Origin: Takakia lepidozioides
Lineage: Eukaryota; Streptophyta; Takakiopsida; Takakiales; Takakiaceae
Direction: 5' to 3'
Length of the DNA stretch: 60,000 bases
NCBI GenBank assembly: GCA_030704615.1
Contig: CM060731.1
Coordinates: 93,106,756 to 93,166,755, forward strand
Under the pieces are notes generated by a model. The model was not told where the DNA came from and did not search any database. It saw nothing but the letters and a program-made list of their open reading frames with translations. Shown here one piece after another: positions 21,126-43,420 of this stretch (position 1 is the stretch's first letter; each line of letters begins with the position of its first letter). The translations under genes and the position numbers were made by a program.

Positions 21126-22160
21126 CCTTAAACGCCCAATGCCATACTTTGACTTTTTCAAAAAACATGAGCCCTTAAGTGAAAAACTGGTGTAATTTTC
21201 ACAAAATTAACTTCTCAAAGAACTTGACCACACATTATGGGCGTACCTTCCTCCTGCATCCACCTCCCAATTTTGAGGCCAATCAGCCCCAGATCCACAA
21301 AATGCCACCGTTGAATGTGGGGCCATTATTGGGGCCCTTTTGAGAAACTTATCCATTTTTGGTAATTTTTTAAAGTGTCATGGTTTTAGTCATGGTTAAC
21401 TAGAATTACCTACTTCTAGTTAATTAGGACATTTTGGATATTTATATTTATATTTTGTGTGTGTTGGGACTTCATTTGGTCTCATATGCCAAGTGAGGTG
21501 TCAAGCCTCACTTGGGACATGGGGATGGGTTTTCCCCTTGTGAGGGTTGAGGAAGGCTCATCTTCTTGTAGTTGAGCCTCCATGATCTTCCCTCACCTCC
21601 ATAGCTCTAGGTATTGAGAGGGAGTGTGTTGAGGGCTTCGTAGGGTGGATTCCCTTAGTAAGGGTGCCTTTGGCTTGACTTAGTTTATGTGATAGAGTGG
21701 ATTTCACTTATAAGGACTAGGCTTGTTCTTAGTGTGATTGCTTCACGCTTAGAGAGCTTTCATTGTCATCCACTCATCCATTTCTCATCTCTTATCACCA
21801 CAAGAAGACCCGGTTATCAGCATCACGTCCGTCAGTCAACGTCAGGTCACGTCAGACCTGACGCTGACGGGACCTCCGTCACGTCAGGTGACCTGAATAT
21901 TCTAGTAAAAAAAAATACCAGGTAACATATTGTCACTTAAACAGCCACGTCACCGACACGGTGGCGGTGACAAATATATTTTGGAAAATAATAAATAGAA
22001 AGCGACCGCCAATTCTGACGGTCGCTTTATATTTCGAAATTTTAGAAATAAGAGCGACCGCCAACTCATGTGAGTCAAAATTTTCAAATTCTAAATTTTC
22101 CAAAAATTACAACTGTTTTTCAGTTTTTTAGAAAAAGTAAAAAATGACTATTGGGCGTTT
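21126..22160. mobile_element. roughly 1-kb terminal-inverted-repeat element
   Basis: AACCCTTAAACGCCCAAT at 21126-21143 is the exact reverse complement of ATTGGGCGTTTAAGGGTT ending near 22160. The similarity extends inward about 30 bp (CTTTTTCAAAAAAC against its diverged complement). Inside there is no transposase. At about 21,797 a CACAAGAAGACCCGGTTATC-like end and a cluster of ACGTCAG/CTGACG inverted motifs (21,825-21,895) recall CACTA subterminal repeats. At 22,009 there is GCGACCG...CGGTCGC. The element is non-autonomous. A target-site duplication is not clear. It lies about 430 bp upstream of the enolase start codon. Confidence 0.55.
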
Positions 22161-22590
22161 AAGGGTTTTCATATTGACAAGTCCGGCCCCTAGGTCATGT
22201 TCTCAGTGACATACTGACATACCGGCCCAACACCGGTTCTTACTATCTGAATGGACGTCAGTGAACGAACATCACCAGTGCTAACGGTTTGCACTTTGAC
22301 GTTAAGTTAACGGGTAGCATGAGCTAACGGTGCTTGGTGTCCAAACTTGGGGTTTGGAAGTTGCCAGGAAGTAGGGCAGGAATGGGGGATATGAGAAATG
22401 TGTGCCGTCCACATCATCTTGGGTCACTCAGGTAAGGTAGAAACTAGAAACCTACGCTGGTTAGCGAATCAGACGTGAGCACACTCATCTTTCACACTGA
22501 CCGGCGCAGTCTCTCCTTCCCCGACAGTGTTTCTGGGCAAATCTGTGCCTTTGGCCACCTTCTGTGTCGTAGGCTTGATAAACGACAGAC
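22161..22590 (+). promoter_or_regulatory. 5' flank and presumed promoter/5' UTR of enolase
   Basis: The roughly 430 bp between the inverted-repeat element and the enolase ATG must hold the core promoter and 5' UTR. I do not see a convincing TATA box. The last 80 bp are pyrimidine-rich (CTCTCCTTCCCC), as is common in plant leaders. The transcription start is not determinable by eye. Confidence 0.4.
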
Positions 22591-33692
<11,102 letters not shown>

Positions 33693-34100
33693 ACTGCAAC
33701 TTCCACTTAAGACCCCAAATTACAGTGATGTAAGGTTGATTGGAAGTTTCTGAACATGCTGAATCATGCCAGTTCATTTTGTCAGCAGACTGAACTGTGG
33801 ATGAATTTGCTTGGACCTTGTGGGGAACTTTTGGATGGGCTTCCTATAAGCTTGGTGCTGTATGAATAATTGAAGCCGGTGAGAATCTTCAAAATAGTCA
33901 GCTCATATGTAAAGACATCACATTTACAGGGGGCTTGTAATTCTTGCCCAGAGTTAATGACTATCCTCCTCACAGATACTGTCATGTTGACATCTTTTCC
34001 CACACCACATGCTGGTCCTGCTAAGGAGAGTCTGGATTACATAGATATAGGATGGGAGTTGACTGTGCTCGTGTGAGAGTGTGGGATCTGCTGTGAGAAT
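33693..34100 (+). other. enolase 3' UTR and downstream flank
   Basis: Sequence after the enolase stop codon, AT-rich, without a second gene. No unambiguous polyadenylation signal stands out by eye. The next recognisable feature is the GCGACG array. Confidence 0.4.
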
Positions 34101-34720
34101 GTGGGCCGTCGCTAAATCGCCCTTTTGGGGCAAGGGGGAGGGCCCCTTTTTGCGACGCCCGGGCGTCGCAACAATGTCGCTGGAATATCATCGCCAAAAT
34201 AGCGACGGATGGGGGTCGCTAACCCCAGCCCCCCTCCAGCGATGCCCCGACGTCGCTTTTCAGCGATCCATGGTGCTGGCAGGGGCCTCTTTGTAGCGAC
34301 GCCCGGCCGCGGCTGCCCTCCAGGTGACGGCGTTGTGTGGGGCGACGGCTCGGCATCGCAACCTTTTTTTATTTTTTTTAAATGCCCAATAGAAACACCT
34401 GGCACCAGATCGTTTGCGACGTCTGGGTGTCGGCCGCCGGCGGGGTGGGGGCACGGGCTGAGATGCCGGGCGTCGCAGACTACCATTTTCCCCCAAAAAA
34501 AAAAAAAAAAAACACGTGGCGCAGGGCAGTTGGGTGCAGCAACGCCCCGGCGTGGGTTCTAGCGGATCCCGGACGTCGCAAAGGAAAAAAACCCGTCGCA
34601 GGCCGCGACGCCCGGAAGTGGGTTCTAGCGACCCCCGCGCGTTGCAAGTGAAAAAAAACCGTCGCAGCGGGGCTGGGCGTAGCGACGCCATTCCGTTGCA
34701 AGTCCGCTTGGTGGGGGTGG
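34100..34720. repeat. GC-rich array of GCGACG/CGTCGC palindromic motifs
   Basis: At least a dozen GCGACGCC, GGCGTCGC, GTCGCTA and TAGCGAC words occur in both orientations. At 34151-34170 a perfect 20-bp palindrome is formed (TGCGACGCCC followed by its complement). Poly-A and poly-T stretches (about 34365 and 34495) separate blocks. Arrays of such words are typical of subterminal regions of CACTA-type transposons, but I do not find CACTA ends here. Long open frames on both strands come from the composition and are not taken as genes. Confidence 0.6.
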
Positions 34721-35006
34721 ATTGGGGGTGAATTGGGGGTCATTTCTGTTTTTTTCCTGGTTTTTTTTTGGGTGTTGGGAGACCTTACAGCTTCCATTGC
34801 TTTGATTTAGCAAGTACACATTTAGGAGTAAGGAGTATTGGCACTTGTGAGCACGTTTCCAACTCACAAGTGCATTGACTATCTTCAATCATAATCTGTG
34901 GAGATTTTGGGAGGTCTTGCATTACATAAGTTACATAAACTCACGGGGTTCCTACTCTTATTGGGAATGGCAGTCAGTCATTTTCTATGCATTTTGCCTT
35001 TTAAGA

Positions 35007-35951
35007 GGCATGGATGTTAATTTCAATTTCCGGGAGATTGCCGGGAAGCTAGATACCGACCACAACGATATCATTAAAGATGTGGTGATGAACATGGTCA
35101 GAGAGGATAGACTCCACAAACGACAAGATGGCACCTTCCTCCGCGGGGCACGCAAGAAAAGCCCAAGGTTCATGCAAACCTTCATGGAGATGTGTTCACC
35201 AGAGGGGGGAACAATAGTCGATCTGACAACGGGATGCGGGTCCTCCATGGTGGCTGTATCTATTTGCGGAAGGCATCTACTGGTGTTGGAAGGGGATGAT
35301 GAGCTCCTGCAAGAGAGACTTGGAGGATTGCAGCGGCAAGCACCTGCGGCCAACGTTCACATTGACACTCCTGCCGACAACGATTGGTTGAACGACAACA
35401 GGGATGGGTTGCAGATTCGCGTACATTCGCTGGAGTGAGTAAGTCCAACTTCTAAGTATGTCTATTGATTGTTAGCATGTTTAGCATGTCCCCATGTCCC
35501 CATTTCATGTTTCTTGCATCATATGATTAAATATGTTCTGTCGTAATTGCAGTTACAAATCGCCCTTGCATACTGCGAAGCGTCCCGTTGATGCCATCAG
35601 CGGGATTCCAGGGTCTTCCACGGAATTTTGGAGGGATCCGTTGGAAGAGAGAAGAGGCTCAAAGTGCAGGAATAGGTTGTGCGCTAAAGACTCCAACTAC
35701 GACCTGCCTCTGTATGCGGCAGCAGCAACCCAGGCTCAGGCAGAGGAACCTTGGACAAGAATGTCTCAGCATCCACAATGGCCAGCACAGATTAGGGCTG
35801 GAGAGCAATTCGAAAGGGTATGAAACTATTTTGAGCATTCTGCGGAAGAGGGCTTTGAAAGCAAGGATCCACCCACCGAGGATGAGTGGGAGGAAGAGTG
35901 TGTGACGAGGGCATTGGTGAGGAGAGGACTCCTAGCCCAGAGAATTGCTTA
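35007..35951 (+). pseudogene. copy D of the ParB/methyltransferase-like family, C-terminal part
   Basis: Without intron, the frame to 35438 gives FLRGARKKSPRFMQTFMEMC, IVDLTTGCGSSMVAV and GRHLLVLEGDDELLQERL, which correspond to motifs X and I of a beta-class amino-methyltransferase. Copies A and C have an intron inside motif I that D lacks. After GTAAGT and an acceptor CAG near 35,552 a second block gives STEFWRDPLEE and DSNYDLPLYAAAATQAQAE, which matches the C-terminal exon of copy C. An acidic segment (about 35,835-35,951) ends at TAA. The N-terminal two thirds are absent here. Confidence 0.6.
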
Positions 35952-36059
35952 AGAGTGGGCCTTGACTTGTTGGAGGGTCCGTCTTCCGCAACAGTTGTTG
36001 TTGGGGTGTTGCAGGATATAGCGTCGGAGTATGGCGCAGACCCCAGCAGTCCGAATTCT

Positions 36060-37056
36060 AGTTAGTCGCATTTGCTTTTCACAATGGGTTTTCTCTACCA
36101 AGTTGAATAATGTGGAACATATCGTCCATTGATATACGTGTATTTCAATATGGCATGTAAATTTCCTCCAATCTGGATGTTTAGACTTCATTAAATGTTT
36201 TGACTTATTCACATCTTCTCCTTCTTCGGTTCCGTCATCATTAAGGTCCTCCATTTTAGCAGCCACCACACTGTCCTCAAACTGAGTCTACACATAGAAT
36301 ATCATACTAACATCTATAACGCTAATCCCTTGCATCATACCCTCCTCATGAACTTTTGTGGCTTCTTCGAAGTGCGGTAGCGTGATGTACTAATCGGCTG
36401 ACGATGTCCATAGGCGGCTAAACTCATCAGTTGGATTCGCAATCTCACCCGGATAATGTGATCCACATTCAACCTAGAGACCTCCATTGCACGTTTTGTG
36501 AGCAAGATGCAAAGCGCCACTGGCCCTAACTTCAGTCACCTGACACTCTCAAGGCCAGTTCGTTGGAAATTACATGTTTTGACACAAACTATCTTCTTTC
36601 AACCTCTCCCATCTACCTGGGTTCGTTGCCATTTTTGTAGAGGTCAAAATTGAGTGGGGATGATATAGATGGTGGCGACCATATCACCCACCATAGCCAT
36701 ACAGACTTCCCAATTAGCAATGTGGTATTATAGTATGTGGCGATTACAACACCTCACCTGTAAGCCACGGTCATAGGCGTTCCACCTCCTATTTCCGTGG
36801 ACTGGTACCAAGTTCATGAAGTCGGCAGTTTTGGTTGCCGACCTCCACCTTCACGGTGGTTCGGCGTAGGTTCGGGCGAGGGTCGGGAACCTCTGCTCAT
36901 GCTCATGCGATCACCGCTCATCGCTCATGGATTTGCAACCCCCCTGCTATGGCGGACATAAACACGTAAGTGCAATGCTTTTTGCACTACTCGAACTTGC
37001 AATTTCAAACACTCATTTCGTTGGCAATCCCGTAATATATTGGAAATGAGGCATTG
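36060..37056. other. spacer between copies D and B
   Basis: No gene, RNA or tandem repeat recognised. The last 30 bases (to CATTGCAG at 37056) match the intron end before the corresponding exon of copy C, so copy B begins inside that intron. Confidence 0.4.
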
Positions 37057-39475
37057 CAGGGTCACGGAGAATGCTTTCATTGCCACTAACTTGTCCCACA
37101 TGCTCTTCCGAGTCAGAGGATGTCGGGAGGTAGGGAGTGCACGAGTTTTCTAATTCTCTAAGTGTCGATCTCATGCACAAATCGGAGGCAAAGGCTGACA
37201 AAACCTGGTATAGGCTAAGCATGGACGCAGGTACATTTACTACCAACATTTGCTTGATCTTCTCTGTCTCTCATACCATGGATAAAACTCAGCTTCTTTG
37301 ATCTGGCAAATGATAACCGACACATCAAGTTGGTGGACTACATCTTTCGGGTAGGCCATTCTGCTCTCTTCAATTGCTCACTTCAAGAACCTGTAAATGG
37401 ACAAATGGTGTGGAATTCTCTGACCATGTTTTCTAATTATAGTCTGCACTGTTGACAGACCAAAATTGACATTGATTTGGCACATGTGAAGAGGTTCTAC
37501 ATGGAGTCTGATGAGAAGAAAAACATCCTCCCGGCACTTGAAGCATATCTTCAAGCTGTCGACGCAAAGACTCGAATAAAGTACAAGTCGCGGATGGTGA
37601 AGTACGTGGCCATTGCTAATCTCGCCCTCGGTGACGACTTTCTTGTGGAGGTGGGAAAGCACTACTCCCGCGCTATTAAGCCCACTATGACACTCGAGAA
37701 GTTGCATCGTCTAGCCACAGCGTGTGTGGATGCAAGTGAGAAGGTTAGACATTCTTAACCAACTTTTTTTCTTGTTGCAACAATGCCTTATGCTTACTAA
37801 TATCCACGTTGGTTGGACAGACACAGTGGCTCCAAATCTGGAATGGGTCACAGAGTACGAGGGACATGTGGAGCTTCCCAAAATTTGACAAATTGTCTAA
37901 TCCCACATTCGGCTTCTGGATGAACCAAATGACATGGTGGTTTCAGGTACTTTTCCTCTTGTTTCCGGTGCTTCTCCTCTTGTATCAGGTACATTTCCGG
38001 TATTTCCTCAAGAATGCTATTTGATGGGGACTGTCCGCAGGTCACCACAAATGCTCAAGAGCAGCTGGAGACCCAAGCAAATCGGTTCAAGCTGGAGATT
38101 GTGGCACAAGCAGAGAGCCTCAGCGACTATGTCACGAGGTATCGACTGCTTTTCAAAACTGACCTCTTTTTTCGAGAGATGCCACATGCCCGGAGGAGCG
38201 CTGAGTTCACCGATCAGCCGAACGCGGACAAAGCGGCAATGCGCCTTCTGTATAGGTAAACCCGCAAAGTTTTGGTGAGTTGTTCTGTTGTTTTATGGCC
38301 ATTGTAGTTTTGGGGCCCATAAATGACTAAGTCCCATGAGTTCTTGGCGCCAAAACTGAAAATTCAGCGCCATATTTCCAGTTTTGGGGCCCAGAAATGG
38401 CTAAGTACCCTGAGTTCTGGGCACCAAAACTGGAAATTTGCCGCCATATTTCCAGTTTTGGGGCCCAGAACTGGCTATGTCCCATGAGTTCTGGCACCAA
38501 AACTGGAAATTGGGCGCCGCATTTCCAGTGTTGGGCCGAAACGGGAACCTAATTTCCCTGGACCTCATTCTCTTTTGTTTTTTTTTAATGCAAGTACATG
38601 AAGTTTGACCTATTGGACAAAGGTGCGCTTGCCAGAGAGCCTCCATTTTTCCTAGCATGGTGTGCTCCTGGCCCTACCTCCGTGTACACTACCGATATGG
38701 TGAAGGATTGGTACCTGGAGCATTTGCGCTACTGCCCTTGGTATCTGGACCTTCCGGCCGACATGCTCGACCAATTGGAGTTTCAATTGAAGCTAGATGC
38801 AGAGGCCCGCCAAAACCGAGCTCTGCTGGCTCCGCTGGGTCCTCAGGAGGCAAAGGCACTTGCCAAGTCCCGGAAAGCGGCTGAGCTTGCTAAGGCAGGT
38901 ATCCAGTCCAAGCTAAATGAGAAGGCAAAGGGGGCGAAGAAAAGGACCAGAAAACAAGGGAATGCACCAACCCCAAAGAAGCAGAAAACCAACAAGGCCT
39001 GAGAGGTGGCGCAGGAGGGGGCTGAGGGGGGTGACTCGGACGACGGAAGGCCCTCGCCCTGGTACTGCTGCTGCAAAGTCACAAGTAGTCCGTGTTCCAA
39101 AAGCCGACCGGAGTGGGAGTGGCTCTGCCAAGAAGACGTTGTTTGATGGCGAGCCTACACGCCGATATTCGGCGGTGACGTTTCCAGATAGGCCCAAGAT
39201 GGTACCCGGAACACTCATTCAATGTGTCAACAAGAGCTTCCTTGACGCTCTGGCTGCCAGGCCGAGGAAGGTGGCACACACCAAGTCTTTGGAGGAGTTG
39301 AAGGGGAAAGCCAAGAGGAAGGCTGCCGCTGAAGAGCCTAAAGACACCCCTGGTTTCAAAGCCATGATAGACTTCTTCACGTCCTACAGCACGGATTGTA
39401 CGAGCACTCGGGAGGGAGTTCAGGTGGAGAGAGCCTGCAATATGATTCTCCTGGATATTCCAAATGGGGCCCCTG
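37057..39475 (+). pseudogene. copy B of the ParB/methyltransferase-like family, middle part to motif IV
   Basis: Blocks follow copy C closely: VTENAFIATNLSHMLF (37058, acceptor GCATTGCAG shared with C), a frameshift near 37,130, SEAKADKTWYRLSMDA, an insertion of about 110 bp, VDYIFR, then HVKRFYMESDEKKNILPALE (37,459-37,743), WLQIWNGSQSTRDMWSFPKF (37,821-37,947) and ETQANRFKLEIVAQAESL (38,041-38,259). After the satellite-bearing intron come FDLLDKGALAREPPFF and WYLEHLRYCPWYLDLP, a basic linker (KKRTRKQG), TGA at 39000, and in shifted frames FLDALAARPRKVAHTKSLEE and CNMILLDIPNG. Homology stops near 39,475, directly after motif IV. The ParB-like exon is absent. Confidence 0.65.
38300..38540. 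repeat. 74-bp tandem satellite in an intron of copy B
   Basis: TTTTGGGGCCCA occurs at 38308, 38382 and 38456, an exact 74-bp period. Each unit contains CCAAAACTGGAAATT, a GCGCC centre and a complementary TTTCCAGTTTTGG, so each monomer can fold into one long hairpin. It lies in the intron between the exons ending RLLYR and starting YMKFDLL. The homologous intron of copy C holds a related 146-bp array. Confidence 0.85.
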
Positions 39476-40947
39476 GACAACTAAAGGAGAGCACCAAAAC
39501 CATCCAGAACAAGATGGGTGATTTACCTGAGGTTTATATAGTGAATAAAGGGTATCAATTCAAAGTATAGTTTGTCAGGTCATGCATCCTGGCCAAAATT
39601 GCCAAGGTATGGGCAGTTACAAATTGAACTGCACAACTGAGTGTCTACGTTCAGGATAAAAGAAAGTCTCACCTCATCTTCAGAGTCGTCATTATCAGAC
39701 TCCACCTCTACCACTTTTGGTTCCTCAGGGATAGCTTTGATTGGTGCTGTTGCTTTAGCTTTCACCAACCAATCAGATTTTCCAATCCGTGCAGGCTTTG
39801 CCACCTTTAATTACTACATGCAGACAAGTGCCATGTTTTAGTTATTTCTCTTTGATGCCTCTCCAAAGGAAAGGGGCAAGTCACCTCCACTGGCTTCATC
39901 GTTGTCACATACACACAATCACCTCAAAATAGGTATGAAATTAGCATGTAAGCTGAACTGAGGTTGCAATGCCCTGTACAAATACGCCTATGACCTCAGA
40001 TATTTCCTGGCAATTGCTAAGCTACTCCATAAGGACCTACTGGCACCCATGAGAAAACCAAGAAAGGCATTTGAGGCATCCTTCGCATGTCAAGAACCGC
40101 TGAGTGCTTTATGAATGTCATGTCTCCAAAAAGTATTACCAAATAGGCAATGAATACATCATTTTGCTTTCCACAATCTGTGTGACACTACACCAGCTTC
40201 TTGTAGTGTCTGTTGAGTACACCCTCTCGAAACAACAGTGTGTGTTGTCTGTCATCCACAAGAACCCAGAAGCATTGCACTCAGAAACATTGCTTGACTT
40301 AGCAATCTCGTGACATGAGGAAGATGAGAGAGTAATGGAAAGACACAAAGAATACCCAAGCCATGCTCACATTCATGAGGAAAGCTTCACATCTACATGG
40401 CACAAATAATTTCTGACAAAAGCCATTTCTCAGTCCATGAAGAAATCGAAAGATGCTGAACAAAGCATAGCAAATAACTTGGCAATGGCCAGATAGAATG
40501 AAAACCAATTCTGGGAAATGTTTTCACCCTAGCCCTATCTAGGAAAAGCACTGACCACTAAACACTAGCAGGGAAGCCAGAGCCTGCCAACCAGCTCCAA
40601 GACTCAATCTTTGTTACAAGCAATTAATGAATTCTACAATGACTAAGCAGCGAAAGAAATGAGCAAGGGACATCAGCGTTCCAGAATTATACTGACTTGC
40701 AGATGGTAGCTAGCCCCCCAAGTCAAGTCAAAAGTAGCCTGCCACAATGTGTGTTAATTTCTTGGCTAGGGATGAAATGGAATCGACAATTGTGAGCGGT
40801 GGTACCAGAAATGAGTTTGTTTCGCACTCTGCTACTACACCTATGGAGCTGGAAACAAATGTGACAAAATGTTGGGCAAGTAAAGGTGTTTGGCTACTAA
40901 TGAAGACAAACTTCAACCTATCATGAGGACAGGTCAAGCTGAAATAC
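39476..40947. other. mostly unannotated; one acidic exon-like piece
   Basis: On the minus strand 39804-39671 encodes KPARIGKSDWLVKAKATAP followed by the acidic VEVESDNDDSEDE, then a good donor (GAG, then GTGAGA). It could be an exon of an unidentified minus-strand gene, possibly the one that supplied the Sec14-like exon at 40948. The rest shows no feature that I can support. Confidence 0.3.
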
Positions 40948-41048
40948 CTTGGCCTTGGTGGCCTTGTCAATGAAGGGAGTCACCAGCTTCCTGCATGCAC
41001 CATGGAATATGTAGGGCACGTGCACAATGAATAGTCTTCCCAACTCCT
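40948..41048 (-). pseudogene. CRAL-TRIO (Sec14-like) exon
   Basis: The minus strand reads EELGRLFIVHVPYIFHGACR then KLVTPFIDKATKAK, bounded by TTCCAG (41052-41049) and GTATTT (40947). This is the Sec14/CRAL-TRIO lipid-binding core (usual pattern YPERLGRLFIVHVP.IF..AW). Sec14-like proteins carry phosphoinositides between membranes. Only this exon is recognisable and PPR-derived scraps lie directly upstream, so it is probably a gene remnant or captured exon. Confidence 0.5.
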
Positions 41049-41094
41049 CTGGAAGTTGAGATCACTAGAAGAGATCCAGTTTCAGTGATTTCAC

Positions 41095-41390
41095 ACTTGA
41101 TGTCACCATGGACCTCTACGTGCTTTTCGAGGGCTGCCAAGCTCTCATTTGGCATATATGTCCACCAAGGAAGTGTTCAGAATGACATTGGGTATAATTC
41201 CAGCTTTACCGATGTCAACATAGACCTCTACAGTCTTTTCTAGGGCTGCCAAGCTTACGTTTGGCATACATGACCAACAGGGCAGATTTGAGAATATTGA
41301 CTACGGGAACAATTCAAGCTTGACTTGATGTCACCATGGACCTCTACATGCTTATCCAGGGCTGCCACTTGCTCTTTTGCTCATACAATA
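41095..41390 (-). pseudogene. tandem scraps of a PPR motif
   Basis: The minus strand at 41,200-41,145 gives AGIIPNVILNTSLVDIYAK followed by TGA, a PPR motif. The adjoining block (complement of GTCACCATGGACCTCTAC and GGGCTGCCAAGCT) appears three times at about 41,100, 41,213 and 41,335, spacing about 113-122 bp. That is close to the roughly 105-bp size of one PPR repeat plus linker. It is not a functional gene. Confidence 0.5.
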
Positions 41391-41649
41391 AGTCCTATGA
41401 AAAAAGAGGGAAAAACCATTATTGGTTCCTCTAGAAATACCCCTTGTTAGAAATCAAACAGAGTGTCGGCATTCACCACAATGGTAGCCTGTTATCAGAT
41501 GCACCAGCGGAGGTTCATAAACACCATTGTAATGAGCAGCAGCACCAAAAGCCAAAGCTGAAGCGGACCACAAAAAACTTGTCGCCTCCTTTGGCCAACT
41601 ATTACATGATCACCCTAAAAGGGCCCACAAAGCAATCTCGCCCATAGAC

Positions 41650-42618
41650 TGTCTAAAACACAGACTAGGTCACCTATTAACCAAACCAGAAGACATCCGC
41701 CAAGAAATCTGGCTTCAGGCTTCATCCTCCTACTCACCGACCGTAACTAACTGCCTCCACCCCCACCTCCACACGCCCACATGCATCTGCAAAGTCAAAC
41801 ACTATCTGTGGCATGACCTGGACGGCTTCTCACTCGATAACCGCGGCTCATCCACCGATCGGATCCTGGACCTCTTCACAAAAGACCTATATGACTCATG
41901 CCTCAAAGCCCTATCCAAAGCAAAAGCCCCAGGCCCAGACCTTATACCAAATGCCATCCTCAAAGCACTCGACCCCCAATTCCATGACCTTCTCTTCAAA
42001 TTCTTCCGATTGTGCTACCAGCTACAGCATATCCCGCATTCATGGAAGCATAGTCGGACCATCTTACTATTTTAAAAAGGTAACCCTACGGACCGCGGAA
42101 ACTACAGGCCTATTGCCCTCGCAAACACTATCTACAAACTCTTCACTAGCACGCTAACCACCTACGGCAAACAACACCATATGCTCAGCGACCCCCAAGA
42201 AAGATTCCGAGCCACGCGCAGTACTACCCAACAAATACAATATGTCATATCCGCCTTAGAAGACGCTAAACTTACTAAACAAGATATCTACCTCCTATAT
42301 ATTGACTTCAAAATGCCTTCGGCTCCCTGGACCACCCCCGCCTACTAGCCATTATGGCGGATCTTGGATATCCTATTGACGCTATCCAACTCATTGGTAA
42401 TATCTACACCAATAGCACTACTGAATACTCAAGCTCCTACTATGGCTCCACCCCTCCTATCCCCATATTACGGGGCACCATCCAAGGTGACACACTAGGC
42501 CCCTACCTCTTCATTATCTGTCTCGAACCTCTGCTACGCTGGTTTGCGCGTGGCAACCTTGGCTACCAATACAAAACCTCGGCAAATGAAATCTCTGCAG
42601 CAGCTTATGCTGCTCCCG
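41650..42618 (+). pseudogene. second LINE lineage, reverse transcriptase fragment
   Basis: Frame 41650-42075 gives KAKAPGPDLIPNAILKAL and WKHSRTILLF, then a TAA in place of one codon. The same frame continues as NYRPIALANTIYKLF and DPQERFRATRSTTQQIQYVI, DIYLLYIDFK. A one-base shift near 42,310 leads to DHPRLLAIMADLGYPID and ILRGTIQGDTLGPYLFIICL. The homology ends at ISAAAYA, exactly where the catalytic AYADD should stand. It is clearly different from the LINE in enolase. Confidence 0.8.
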
Positions 42619-42885
42619 TTCTGTGATCTCCAATGGGCGGAAAAAGATAAACATAAAATAGAGTTCCAGACAAATTGGAAAGGATCTGCTCAAGATGACG
42701 GGAGATCTCCCGTCACATTCAATGATATAATTGGAGAAGACAAAGACATATAAAGGAGATTCAGAAAATAGCGACAAAACAAAGAGAAAGTCTAATGGAA
42801 CAGCACCTCTTCGTTGTGCCAGGCTAAAAAAAGCAGATACTACGTGAGTTCAGTGTGTAACTCTTCTGGAAAATACTGATAGAGA

Positions 42886-43420
42886 ATGACTAACAAACAT
42901 GCAGCGAGTCGGGTGCGCCACGGGTTGCCCCCTCGCGGGCCACCCCGTCCAACCACGTCCATCTTTGACCCCGGATTGAGTGTTGGTGCACTAAATGTTG
43001 GGAACGGATACCGCCGGGCGGCACCAGACCACCAAGGCGGTGACCGCATGTTGTCGAAAAACATTACACGAAGAACAAGATTGCGGATGCGGCAAAGGTG
43101 AGTGTTTTTCCCATCCCTCTCATTAACATTCATTTAAGGTACATTTAGGTTTATCTAATAATATAGTATGATTGGTAAGCATACATTAATCCAAATTACG
43201 ACATAAGTATTGATGCGTCGTTCACTACGCATATTGTAGCCACGACTTGATGCCCAAGCTCGCAATCACATTGCACAGGAGACATTTCACGCCGGTCTAC
43301 TTGCAGAATTTGTGCCAGAGCATGTGCCCGATGTGACCAGTTGGTTCCCCCAGCAGCACGTAGATGAGATGCGTAGGGTCGAGGGGTGTCGTAGGCGTTA
43401 TGGCCGGCGACGAGCAGCCC
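42886..43420 (+). CDS. exon-like arginine-rich and helical blocks upstream of the SET ORF
   Basis: Frame 42886-43099 (arginine-rich, ends at an AAAG/GTGAGT donor) and frame 43241-43420 (DAQARNHIAQETFHAGLLAE, FVPEHVPDVTSWFPQQHVDE) flank a short intron with acceptor TATTGTAG at about 43,239. The second block runs into a 22-C tract that reads as polyproline. The frames across the junction are not certain. I do not recognise the protein. It may be the N-terminus of the SET-domain protein that follows. Confidence 0.4.

Noticed and set aside
34112-34797. Frames of 100-143 codons in the GC-rich array
   Set aside because: Low stop frequency due to GC-rich palindromic repeats; overlapping frames on both strands.
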